Shown here: piece by piece, positions 1 to 5,321 of the stretch | How positions within the stretch are numbered: the stretch's first letter is position 1 | Layout: each line of letters opens with the position of its first letter | Origin: Acidobacteriota bacterium | GTDB lineage: Bacteria; Acidobacteriota; Terriglobia; Terriglobales; Acidobacteriaceae | Reading direction: 5' to 3' | Length of the DNA: 5,321 nucleotides | NCBI GenBank assembly: GCA_021780415.1 | Contig: JAJXYW010000181.1 | Span: forward strand, 1-5,321 | Translations under genes and position numbers: made by a program | The notes under the pieces: model-generated | Told to the model about the DNA's origin: nothing | What the model saw: only the letters and a program-made list of their open reading frames with translations | Database searches by the model: none

Positions 1-101
1 TCTCCCCCGCGGCGTACGCGGCCCAGGCGGCAAGTCCGCTCCGGCCTACGGCCTCCGCGCCCTTGCCGCCCAACAACACCCATGCCATCCTCTCATTCTG
101 A
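1..101 (+). CDS. IS3-family transposase (OrfB), C-terminal fragment, left copy
   Basis: The frame starting at base 3 reads SPAAYAAQAASP, then a Pro/Ala-rich tail ending THAILSF, and a TGA stop at 99-101. The longer copy at the right edge shows the preceding residues LGGL. LGGLSPAAYA resembles the RPHSSLGGLTPAEFA segment that closes the DDE integrase core of many IS3-family OrfB proteins. The stop lies 26 bp inside the IS tip, as is usual for the 3' end of these elements. The catalytic DDE region would lie upstream, outside the window, so activity cannot be judged. The Pro/Ala-rich tail after the core is not recognised as a domain. Confidence 0.72.
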   Translation, partial: SPAAYAAQAASPLRPTASAPLPPNNTHAILSF

Positions 102-127
102 CTGGACCACAAAACGGGGGGGAGTCA
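1..127 (+). mobile_element. 3' end of an IS3-family insertion sequence, left copy (partial)
   Basis: This is the inner end of an element that continues off the left edge. Its tip (GGGGGGAGTCA, 117-127) has the TGA...TCA terminus and the C-rich next bases typical of IS3-family ends, followed inward by TGGACCAC at 103-110. The whole stretch is repeated in inverted orientation at 5183-5309 with one mismatch (116 against 5194). Inside it, GGCGGCAAG (26-34) and CTTGCCGCC (62-70) can pair as a 9-bp stem. The bases just outside the tip (128 on) belong to an R1 repeat that has lost its 5' part, so the IS appears to have landed inside R1. The family assignment rests on the tip and the encoded transposase C-terminus; the exact IS cannot be named from this piece. 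Confidence 0.82.
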
Positions 128-218
128 GTCACCCAACGAAGCAATCCCGGCCTTGCATGTCCGGCTTCTAAAGCCTGCGGTCTTTCAACCGCGGGGCTGC
201 CGCGGCCCTTCGGGCCTC

Positions 219-298
219 GTAGGGGAGGCCCTCTGTGGCCTCCCGCCCACCATGCGGCACCCGGCCCGACCCCGGGCGGCCAGAGACGGCCGCCCCTA
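219..298. repeat. R2 palindromic repeat, copy 1
   Basis: This element of about 80 bp starts GTAGGGGAGGCC and ends GGCCGCCCCTA. Its two arms are imperfect inverted repeats of about 27 bp (GTAGGGG-GGCC-TGGCC-CCCG pattern) around a short GC-rich centre. It abuts a truncated R1 on the left and another R1 on the right. Similar GTAGGGGCGGCC...-type palindromes are common between genes in several environmental bacteria (recalled, not searched). Confidence 0.8.
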
Positions 299-417
299 TC
301 CCGTCATTGCGAGGGCTCCCCGCAGAGGGCATCGAACGAAGCAATCCCGGCCTTGCAAGACCGGCTGCTAAGCCTGCGGTCTTTCAACCGCGGGGCTGCC
401 GCGGCCCTTCGGGCCTC

Positions 418-498
418 GTAGGGGAGGCCCTCCGTGGCCTCCCGCCCACCATGCGGCACCCGGGCCCACCCCGGGCGGCCAGAGACGGCCGCCCCTAC
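418..498. repeat. R2 palindromic repeat, copy 2
   Basis: This second copy in the array has the same design as the one at 219 and only a few differences, mostly in the centre (GGGCCCACCCC in place of GGCCCGACCCC). Its left arm GTAGGGGAGGCC pairs with the right arm GGCCGCCCCTAC. Its boundaries are fixed by the abutting R1 copies. Confidence 0.8.
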
Positions 499-501
499 CC
501 C

Positions 502-626
502 GTCATTGCGAGGACTCCCCGCAGAGGGCACCAAACGAAGCAATCCCGGCCTTGCAAGACTGGCTGCTAAGCTTGCGGTCTTTCAACCGCGGGGCTGCCG
601 CGGCCCTTCGGGCCTCGCAGTGACAG
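502..626. repeat. R1 palindromic repeat, complete copy
   Basis: This 125-bp element is bounded by GTCATTGCGAGG and CCTCGCAGTGACAG, an inverted pair with two mismatches. Inside are GAAGCAATCCCGG, a near-palindrome CCGGCCTTGCAAGACTGG, CCGCGG-GGCTG-CCGCGG, and GGCCC-TTC-GGGCC, so one strand could fold into several hairpins. The GTCATTGCGAG...GAAGCAATC pattern belongs to a widespread class of intergenic bacterial repeats. It has no coding capacity, and its terminal inverted repeats would suit a non-autonomous, MITE-like origin. Confidence 0.85.
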
Positions 627-635
627 CAATTGGTG

Positions 636-703
636 CGGTCGTCGATGGTCCGTCGTCGTTCTTTCTTCCTTAGCTGCCGTCTGCCGACCGCCGTCTGCGG
701 TCT
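636..703. repeat. Degenerate heptanucleotide tracts upstream of the DHS-like gene
   Basis: Two runs with a 7-base period flank a T-rich spacer. The first reads CGGTCGT, CGATGGT, CCGTCGT, CGTTCTT (636-663); the second GCCGTCT, GCCGACC, GCCGTCT, GCGGTCT (676-703). The same pair of runs, in the same order after an R1 element, lies at 3132-3210. The block ends about 20 bp before the ribosome binding site of the next gene, so it probably lies in that gene's promoter or 5' leader region. Whether it acts there cannot be told. Confidence 0.8.
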
Positions 704-722
704 TTATCTCCGCCACTTTCCC

Positions 723-727
723 AGGAG
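723..727 (+). promoter_or_regulatory. Ribosome binding site deciding a TTG start
   Basis: AGGAG lies 7 bases before TTG at 735. The in-frame ATGs at 630 and 645 fall inside the heptad repeat and have no comparable site, and the next in-frame ATG (993) is far inside the conserved core. This is why the TTG start is preferred. Confidence 0.75.
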
Positions 728-734
728 CCTTGCT

Positions 735-1658
735 TTGGACTTCTCGAAGATCAAGACAAGCCATTTGAAGAATCGCAAGAGTCTCGTCTCTCTTGAGAAC
801 TTCGGGCAATTTCCTCCGAAGGGCATCACCCTGGCGGAATGGCTGGATACTCTGCCGCGCATCCTCGGCGGGCAGGCCCTGCGGGAGGTGGCGGCGGCGG
901 TTCGGCGCGCGAGGGATCTCCACAAGCCGGTGATCGTGGGTCTCGGCGGCCACGTCATCAAGTGCGGCCTGGGCCCGATCCTGATCGGCCTCATGCAGGA
1001 GGGCTTCATCACCGCCTTTGCCTGCAACGGTTCCGTCCTGGTCCACGACTTCGAGCTGGCGTTCTGCGGTTCCACCTCGGAAGACGTGGACGAAAGCCTT
1101 CCAGACGGCTCCTTCGGCGTCACGGAGGAGACCGGCGCGGCCATCAACCAAGCCGCGAAGGCCGCATCGGCAAGAAGCGAGGGGCTAGGCCAAGCCATGG
1201 GCGCGTGGATGGACTCACTTCCCCTCGAACACCCCGAGATCTCGGTCCTTCTCCAGGCCTGGCGTAGGCACGTCCCCTTCACCGCCCACGTCTCCTTGGG
1301 CTGTGACGTGTGGCACCTCCATCCATCGGCCGACGGCGCGGCCATTGGCGCGGCCAACTTCAAAGATTTCCAGCTCTTCTGCGACCACGTGGCAGAACTC
1401 GATGGGGGAGGCGTCTACGTTAACCTGGGGTCGGCGGTGGTCCTGCCCGAGGTCTTCCTGAAAGCGGTCACCGCGGTTCGGAACCTCGGCCATCCCCTTA
1501 AGGATTTCACAACGGCCAATTTCGATTTCATCCAGCATTACCGGCCCCTCACCAACGTCGTCCGGCGCCCCGTGGCCGGCGTGGGCCGCGGCTACGCCCT
1601 CACGGGCCACCACGAGATCCTCGTGCCCCTACTCGCCGCGCTGGTGCGGGAGGGGTAA
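735..1658 (+). CDS. Deoxyhypusine synthase-like protein, role unknown
   Basis: This protein of 307 residues from the TTG start has a pattern recalling deoxyhypusine synthase (DHS) and its bacterial relatives: a Rossmann-like NAD-binding fold with HKPVIVGLGGHVIKCGLGPILIGLM (63-87), ACNGSVLVHDFELAFCGSTSEDV (96-118), DGSFGVTEETG (124-134) and GGGVYVNLGSAVVLPEVFLKAV (224-245). True DHS transfers an aminobutyl group from spermidine to eIF5A, which bacteria lack, and the usual active-site lysine context of DHS is not evident, so that activity should not be assumed. No signal peptide or membrane segment is seen, so it is likely cytoplasmic. It ends 2 bp before the GT9 gene, suggesting co-translation and a role tied to surface-sugar metabolism. 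The reading frame is secure; the family link is from memory and moderate; the function is open. Confidence 0.72.
   Translation: MDFSKIKTSHLKNRKSLVSLENFGQFPPKGITLAEWLDTLPRILGGQALREVAAAVRRARDLHKPVIVGLGGHVIKCGLGPILIGLMQEGFITAFACNGSVLVHDFELAFCGSTSEDVDESLPDGSFGVTEETGAAINQAAKAASARSEGLGQAMGAWMDSLPLEHPEISVLLQAWRRHVPFTAHVSLGCDVWHLHPSADGAAIGAANFKDFQLFCDHVAELDGGGVYVNLGSAVVLPEVFLKAVTAVRNLGHPLKDFTTANFDFIQHYRPLTNVVRRPVAGVGRGYALTGHHEILVPLLAALVREG
1651..1655 (+). promoter_or_regulatory. Ribosome binding site of the GT9 gene, overlapping the upstream stop
   Basis: AGGGG lies 5 bases before the ATG at 1661, within the last codons of the upstream gene, whose TAA is at 1656-1658. This layout suits translational coupling of the two genes. 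Confidence 0.6.
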
Positions 1659-1660
1659 GG

Positions 1661-2839
1661 ATGGACCGCCTCACAGCGTGGCTGGCGCAAGCCTGGATGA
1701 ACGTGCAGAACGCCGTGCTGGCCGCGGTGCGCTGGGCCCTCTTTCCGCACCCATTCCCCGAAGCGCCGCGTACCCTGGTCGTCTTCCGCGTGGGCAACAT
1801 CGGGGACACCATCACCGCGCTTCCGGCCCTGGCGGCCATTCGGCGGCGCTTCCCCGAAAGTCGCATGCTCTTCATGACTTCGCCGGGCCCCGCGAAGCTC
1901 CCGGGGGCCAGGGAGTTGCTGGAGGGCTCCACCCTCTTCGATGAGATGATCAATTACACCGAACAGGACAAGGCGACTTGGCGCGGCAAGATGGCCCTGC
2001 TCAAGAGGCTTCGTTCGGCAAAGCCCGAAGGCTATATCGAGCTCTCCATGGCCCTCGCCACCTTCACGGTGTCTCTGCGTAACATGGTCTTCGCGCGGTG
2101 CACGGGCGCGCCGGCCTTGCTGGGTGGCCGCATCTCTGTGCCCTCCTTCGGACGGCGCAGCCACGCGAGAGTCTATCCACAACTCCACGATGCCGTGCGC
2201 ACCATGAACCTGCTCGCGCCCCTCCGCCTGCCACCCTCGCCTTACGATTTTCCCATCCCCCGCTCGCCCGAGGGTCAGGCCCGCGCCACGACCCTAACCG
2301 CCCCACTTCGCCGGCCCCTGGTCGCCTTCTGCCCCGGTGGCAAGCGCGAGATCAACCGCTGGCCTGTGGAGCGCTTCGGCCAGGTGGCCGCCCGCCTCGT
2401 GGAACGCTGTGGCGCGGGCGTAGTCGTGATCGGGGGCCCCGGCGACCAACCTCTCTACAAATCCATCCGAGATGCCTGCCCCTCCGCCGCCAGCGCCGTC
2501 GGTTTCAACCTCCGCGAGACCGCGGAACTCCTCCGCCTTGCCAATCTCCTGGTGACGAACGACACGGGCCCCATGCACCTCGCCGCCGCCGTGGGCACAC
2601 CCGTCGTCGCCATCTTCGCCGCGCGCGATTACCCGAATAGTTGGTATCCCTACGGGGGCCAACACAGCGTGCTCCGCAGAGAGGTGCCCTGCGCCTGCTG
2701 TTTTCTCGAACAGTGCCCCACCATGCACTGCAACCGAGACATCACCGTGGACGAAGTCACCGCCACCTGCCAAAGGCGTCTTCAAGAGTTGTCCCAAGAC
2801 ACCGCCCCCAAGAAACAGTTGCCCAGCCGCCAAGCATAG
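1661..2839 (+). CDS. Glycosyltransferase family 9 (ADP-heptose:LPS heptosyltransferase-like)
   Basis: This GT-B fold enzyme (392 residues) would transfer a heptose or similar sugar from a nucleotide donor to an LPS-core or related acceptor at the inner membrane's cytoplasmic face. The N-terminal domain has the family's opening motif FRVGNIGDTITALPALAAIRR (42-62). The C-terminal donor domain has FCPGGKREINRWPVERF (223-239), VVVIGGPGD (254-262) and NDTGPMHLAAAVGTPVVAIF (300-319), the hallmark DTGPMHLA stretch. A Cys cluster (344, 346, 347, 352, 357) follows, as in many GT9 proteins. About 35 residues precede the first motif and include a hydrophobic, Trp-containing stretch (residues 6-28) that might sit on the membrane. 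Length is slightly above the usual 330-370. Family is certain; whether the sugar is L,D-heptose is inferred. Confidence 0.93.
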   Translation: MDRLTAWLAQAWMNVQNAVLAAVRWALFPHPFPEAPRTLVVFRVGNIGDTITALPALAAIRRRFPESRMLFMTSPGPAKLPGARELLEGSTLFDEMINYTEQDKATWRGKMALLKRLRSAKPEGYIELSMALATFTVSLRNMVFARCTGAPALLGGRISVPSFGRRSHARVYPQLHDAVRTMNLLAPLRLPPSPYDFPIPRSPEGQARATTLTAPLRRPLVAFCPGGKREINRWPVERFGQVAARLVERCGAGVVVIGGPGDQPLYKSIRDACPSAASAVGFNLRETAELLRLANLLVTNDTGPMHLAAAVGTPVVAIFAARDYPNSWYPYGGQHSVLRREVPCACCFLEQCPTMHCNRDITVDEVTATCQRRLQELSQDTAPKKQLPSRQA

Positions 2840-2891
2840 AGACCGCAAGGATGTGGCCGCTGCGAAAGAGGCATCGGCCACCGGTCCCGGC
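2840..2891. other. Short spacer after the GT9 gene, no clear terminator
   Basis: A 7-bp stem (GTGGCCG 2853-2859 with CGGCCAC 2875-2881, 15-base loop) is present but has no T-run after it, so a Rho-independent terminator is not supported. Nothing else is seen before the R2 repeat begins. Confidence 0.3.
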
Positions 2892-2972
2892 GTAGGGGAG
2901 GCCCTCCGTGGCCTCCCGCCACGGATGCGGCACCCGGCGCGACCCCGGGCGGCCAGGGACGACCGCCCCTAC
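2892..2972. repeat. R2 palindromic repeat, copy 3
   Basis: This 81-bp copy begins GTAGGGGAGGCC and ends CGACCGCCCCTAC, colinear with the copies at 219 and 418 but more diverged in the centre (CCACGGATG in place of CCCACCATG). It sits directly before a complete R1, repeating the order seen upstream of the first gene. Confidence 0.82.
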
Positions 2973-2975
2973 CCC

Positions 2976-3101
2976 GTCATTGCGAGGGCTACTCGCGGAG
3001 GGCACCCAACGAAGCAATCCCGGTCTTGCAAGACCGGCTCCTAAAGCCTGCGGTCTTTCAACCACGGGGCTGCCGCGGCCCTTCGGGCCTCGCAGTGACA
3101 G
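2976..3101. repeat. R1 palindromic repeat, complete copy 2
   Basis: This 126-bp copy is bounded by GTCATTGCGAGG and CCTCGCAGTGACAG and is closely similar to 502-626. It contains a perfect 18-bp palindrome (CCGGTCTTG at 3020-3028, CAAGACCGG at 3029-3037) where the other copies carry mismatches. It separates the GT9 gene from the UDP-xylose synthase gene and encodes nothing convincing. Confidence 0.87.
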
Positions 3102-3131
3102 CGACAGGGCGGTCGTCTTCTTCTTTTCGTT

Positions 3132-3210
3132 CGTCCGTCGTCAGTCGTCGGTGGTCCGTCGTCATTCTCTTTTTCCTTAGCCGCCGTCTGCCGACCACCG
3201 TCTGCGGTCT
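3132..3210. repeat. Heptanucleotide tracts upstream of the UDP-xylose synthase gene
   Basis: Five clean heptads run from 3132 to 3166 (CGTCCGT, CGTCAGT, CGTCGGT, GGTCCGT, CGTCATT) and four from 3183 to 3210 (GCCGTCT, GCCGACC, ACCGTCT, GCGGTCT), separated by a T-rich spacer ending CCTTAG. The arrangement matches 636-703, so the two gene leaders share a homologous R1-heptad module. The tract ends 10 bp before the ribosome binding site. Confidence 0.85.
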
Positions 3211-3220
3211 TTCCCCCCTC

Positions 3221-3225
3221 GGAGG
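3221..3225 (+). promoter_or_regulatory. Ribosome binding site of the UDP-xylose synthase gene
   Basis: GGAGG stands 6 bases before the ATG at 3232 and immediately after the repeat-derived leader. It supports this start, which places the Rossmann motif at the expected distance from the N-terminus. Confidence 0.8.
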
Positions 3226-3231
3226 CTCCCC

Positions 3232-4187
<956 letters not shown>

Positions 4188-4188
<1 letters not shown>

Positions 4189-4224
4189 AGGTAAGAGGTT
4201 AGAGGGTGTAGGTGAGAGGCTAGG
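4188..4224. repeat. Heptanucleotide tract after the UDP-xylose synthase gene
   Basis: Five heptads run GAGGTAA, GAGGTTA, GAGGGTG, TAGGTGA, GAGGCTA, followed by GG. The first base is the last base of the UXS stop codon. The motif differs from the GTC-rich heptads upstream of the genes but has the same 7-base period. It opens the 126-bp gap before the methyltransferase gene; the rest of the gap holds only a weak 6-bp stem (AGCACC 4258-4263, GGTGCT 4279-4284). Confidence 0.75.
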
Positions 4225-4300
4225 CCTGTACCCAATTGCGGAAGGCGGGTCCAAGGAAGCACCTTTTCTTGCGAGCTGGGTGCTCCGCTGGCCACATGGA

Positions 4301-4307
4301 AGAGAGG
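4301..4307 (+). promoter_or_regulatory. Ribosome binding site of the FkbM methyltransferase gene
   Basis: AGAGAGG lies 7 bases before the ATG at 4315. It is a fair purine-rich match and supports that start. Confidence 0.6.
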
Positions 4308-4314
4308 ATTCTGA

Positions 4315-5166
4315 ATGCGCATCCGAAATTGGTTCAAAAAATCTAGCACGCTGGTAGGACTGGTCAGGTACGTGCGATCCCTATGGTTGGTGCGAAGCCT
4401 GCACTCAGCGATCAGGTACTTCAGGGTTCTTGGCCCTCTGGGCCCAGGGAAGGCGCTGCGGGCGGAGCTAACCGGAACACCTCTAAGCGTTCGCGTCAGA
4501 ACCAATGGTCGAAACCATGTTCTTTACCTGCGAACCGGCACGACAGATTTGGGTACCTTTGAGAAAATCTTCTGCTCCAAAGATTATCACACATCAGCTG
4601 TAGTCGCGCCCAAGGTGATCGTGGATGCCGGCTCCTACACGGGCTTGAGTCCAGCGTGGTTTGCCATGACTTATCCGGAAGCTTTCATCGTCGCGCTGGA
4701 GCCATCGAGCGCCAATTACCCTTTGCTTCAGAAAAATTGTGATGGCCTACCCAACGTGCGCTGCATGAAGGTTGCCCTATGGTGCGAGGACACGACCCTG
4801 ACCCTCACAGACCCAGGGGTGGGGCACGATGGATACCGAATCGGCATGGATACCAAAGAAGGATTGAGCGAAATAGTTGAGGCCAGAAAACTGGAAAGCA
4901 TCATGGAGGCTAATAAGTTGGATCACATAGACATCCTAAAGATAGATATCGAAGGTGCGGAAGAGGAGGTATTTTTGCACGCCCAACCATGGATAGGAAG
5001 AGTTAACACTATCATGATTGAGTGCCACGATAGGTTTATGCCTCGATGTACAGAAATAGTTGAAAGTGCTACCAGAGACTTTTCACTGAAATTTGTTAAG
5101 GGGGAAAACACAATCTATGTTCGATCTAGTGGGCAGCTGAGAGCTGAGGATGCCGAAGAGCGATAG
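4315..5166 (+). CDS. FkbM-family SAM-dependent methyltransferase
   Basis: This 283-residue protein is a class I methyltransferase of the FkbM type, a family that O-methylates sugars and other small hydroxylated substrates and is frequent in polysaccharide clusters. The SAM-binding motif I is VIVDAGSYTGLSPAWFA (101-117), with YPEAFIVALEPSSANYPLLQKN (120-141) carrying the acidic residue (Glu129) for the ribose. IDILKIDIEGAEEEVF (205-220) is the FkbM signature, and NTIMIECHDRF (231-241) follows. The basic, hydrophobic first 45 residues may contact the membrane or partners. Composition differs from the other genes: a hand count of 4861-4980 gives 51/120 G+C, against 76/120 for two 60-base rows of the UXS gene. 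This suggests acquisition from elsewhere. The last residues (GQLRAEDAEER) lie over a short heptad duplication. The substrate is unknown. Confidence 0.9.
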   Translation: MRIRNWFKKSSTLVGLVRYVRSLWLVRSLHSAIRYFRVLGPLGPGKALRAELTGTPLSVRVRTNGRNHVLYLRTGTTDLGTFEKIFCSKDYHTSAVVAPKVIVDAGSYTGLSPAWFAMTYPEAFIVALEPSSANYPLLQKNCDGLPNVRCMKVALWCEDTTLTLTDPGVGHDGYRIGMDTKEGLSEIVEARKLESIMEANKLDHIDILKIDIEGAEEEVFLHAQPWIGRVNTIMIECHDRFMPRCTEIVESATRDFSLKFVKGENTIYVRSSGQLRAEDAEER

Positions 5167-5182
5167 TGGACCATCCTCCTCC

Positions 5183-5321
5183 TGACTCCCCCCAGTTTTG
5201 TGGTCCAGTCAGAATGAGAGGATGGCATGGGTGTTGTTGGGCGGCAAGGGCGCGGAGGCCGTAGGCCGGAGCGGACTTGCCGCCTGGGCCGCGTACGCCG
5301 CGGGGGAGAGGCCCCCCAGCG
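5183..5321 (-). mobile_element. 3' end of an IS3-family insertion sequence, right copy (partial)
   Basis: The tip TGACTCCCCCCAGTTTTGTGG begins at 5183 and the element runs off the right edge. Bases 5183-5309 are the reverse complement of 1-127 with one mismatch, so the two copies face each other with their transposase 3' ends inward. It lies 16 bp beyond the stop of the FkbM gene and leaves that gene intact. The flanking bases (TCC before the tip here, GTC after the tip on the left) differ, so no shared target duplication is visible; the outer ends would be needed to judge that. Confidence 0.82.
5209..5321 (-). CDS. IS3-family transposase (OrfB), C-terminal fragment, right copy
   Basis: On the minus strand the frame entering from the right edge reads LGGLSPAAYAAQAASP, a Pro/Ala-rich linker, and THAILSF before a TGA stop (complement of 5209-5211). 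This copy shows four more residues (LGGL) than the left one, and those make the match to the LGGLTPAEFA-like end of IS3-family integrase cores recognisable. The rest of the enzyme, including the catalytic DDE residues, lies outside the window. Confidence 0.75.
   Translation of the reverse strand, partial: LGGLSPAAYAAQAASPLRPTASAPLPPNNTHAILSF

Larger units (their letters stand above)
128..626. repeat. Tandem array of alternating palindromic repeats R1 and R2 (199/200-bp unit)
   Basis: No gene is supported here. The motif ACGAAGCAATCCCGG recurs at 136, 336 and 535, giving periods of 200 and 199 bp; one A lost in a run (170s against 370s) accounts for the difference. The order is R1 (5'-truncated by the IS), R2 (219-298), R1, R2 (418-498), then a complete R1 (502-626). 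In the first two R1 copies the right end stops at GGCCTCG, exactly where R2 begins; the third continues to CTCGCAGTGACAG. A single R2-R1 block of the same design recurs at 2892-3101. The array probably grew by unequal crossing-over. Open frames through it are by-products of the GC-rich repeat. Confidence 0.93.

Noticed and set aside
136..549. Possible CRISPR array (three regularly spaced repeats)
   Set aside because: The whole 199/200-bp unit is conserved, including what would be spacers, and there is no short repeat with unique spacers.
153..673. Overlapping open frames of 70-110 codons on both strands between 153 and 673
   Set aside because: They follow the 199/200-bp repeat, encode the same low-complexity peptides over and over, and have no consistent ribosome binding site; they are by-products of GC-rich repeat DNA.
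704..2881. Long minus-strand open frames over the DHS-like and GT9 genes
   Set aside because: Stop-poor antisense frames expected at this GC content; the + strand frames carry family motifs and ribosome binding sites.
2853..2881. Stem after the GT9 gene as an intrinsic terminator
   Set aside because: The stem has 7 bp, a 15-base loop and no T-run.
4258..4284. Stem before the FkbM gene as a riboswitch or attenuator
   Set aside because: Only 6 bp with a 15-base loop; no known riboswitch core seen.

Overview
This is a GC-rich bacterial fragment. Four complete genes, all on the + strand, concern cell-surface polysaccharide. A heptosyltransferase-type glycosyltransferase points to a Gram-negative, LPS-making bacterium. 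Repeat types like these are familiar from several environmental phyla (for example deltaproteobacterial and acidobacterial lineages), but nothing seen here fixes the phylum.

Layout. Bases 1-127 and 5183-5309 form an inverted repeat with one mismatch. Each copy is the inward-facing 3' end of an IS3-family insertion sequence: the tip reads TGA...TCA, and the last codons of the transposase (LGGLSPAAYAAQ..., then a stop) lie about 26 bp from the tip. Both window ends fall inside this IS, so the window may be a whole assembly contig that broke at a multicopy element, or the inside of a composite-transposon-like structure. Bases 128-626 are a 199/200-bp tandem array of two alternating palindromic repeats, named here R1 (about 125 bp, ends GTCATTGCGAG/CTCGCAGTGAC) and R2 (about 81 bp, ends GTAGGGG/CCCCTAC). 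Period-7 tracts follow, up to about 703. The first gene (735-1658, TTG start) encodes a deoxyhypusine-synthase-like protein of unknown role. It runs 2 bp from a GT9 glycosyltransferase gene (1661-2839). A second R2-R1-heptad block fills 2892-3210 and ends just before the ribosome binding site of a UDP-glucuronate decarboxylase gene (3232-4188). After a 126-bp gap that starts with another heptad tract comes an FkbM-family methyltransferase gene (4315-5166), visibly poorer in GC than its neighbours. The right IS starts 16 bp after that gene's stop.

How the genes fit together. The decarboxylase would make UDP-xylose, the GT9 enzyme would add a heptose or similar sugar to an LPS core or other glycan, and the FkbM enzyme would O-methylate a sugar or related substrate. 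The DHS-like protein is the one whose part is unclear. The repeats sit at the junctions between genes, so the locus looks like a surface-glycan cassette built and reshuffled through repeats and IS copies. No tRNA, rRNA, CRISPR array or convincing intrinsic terminator was seen.
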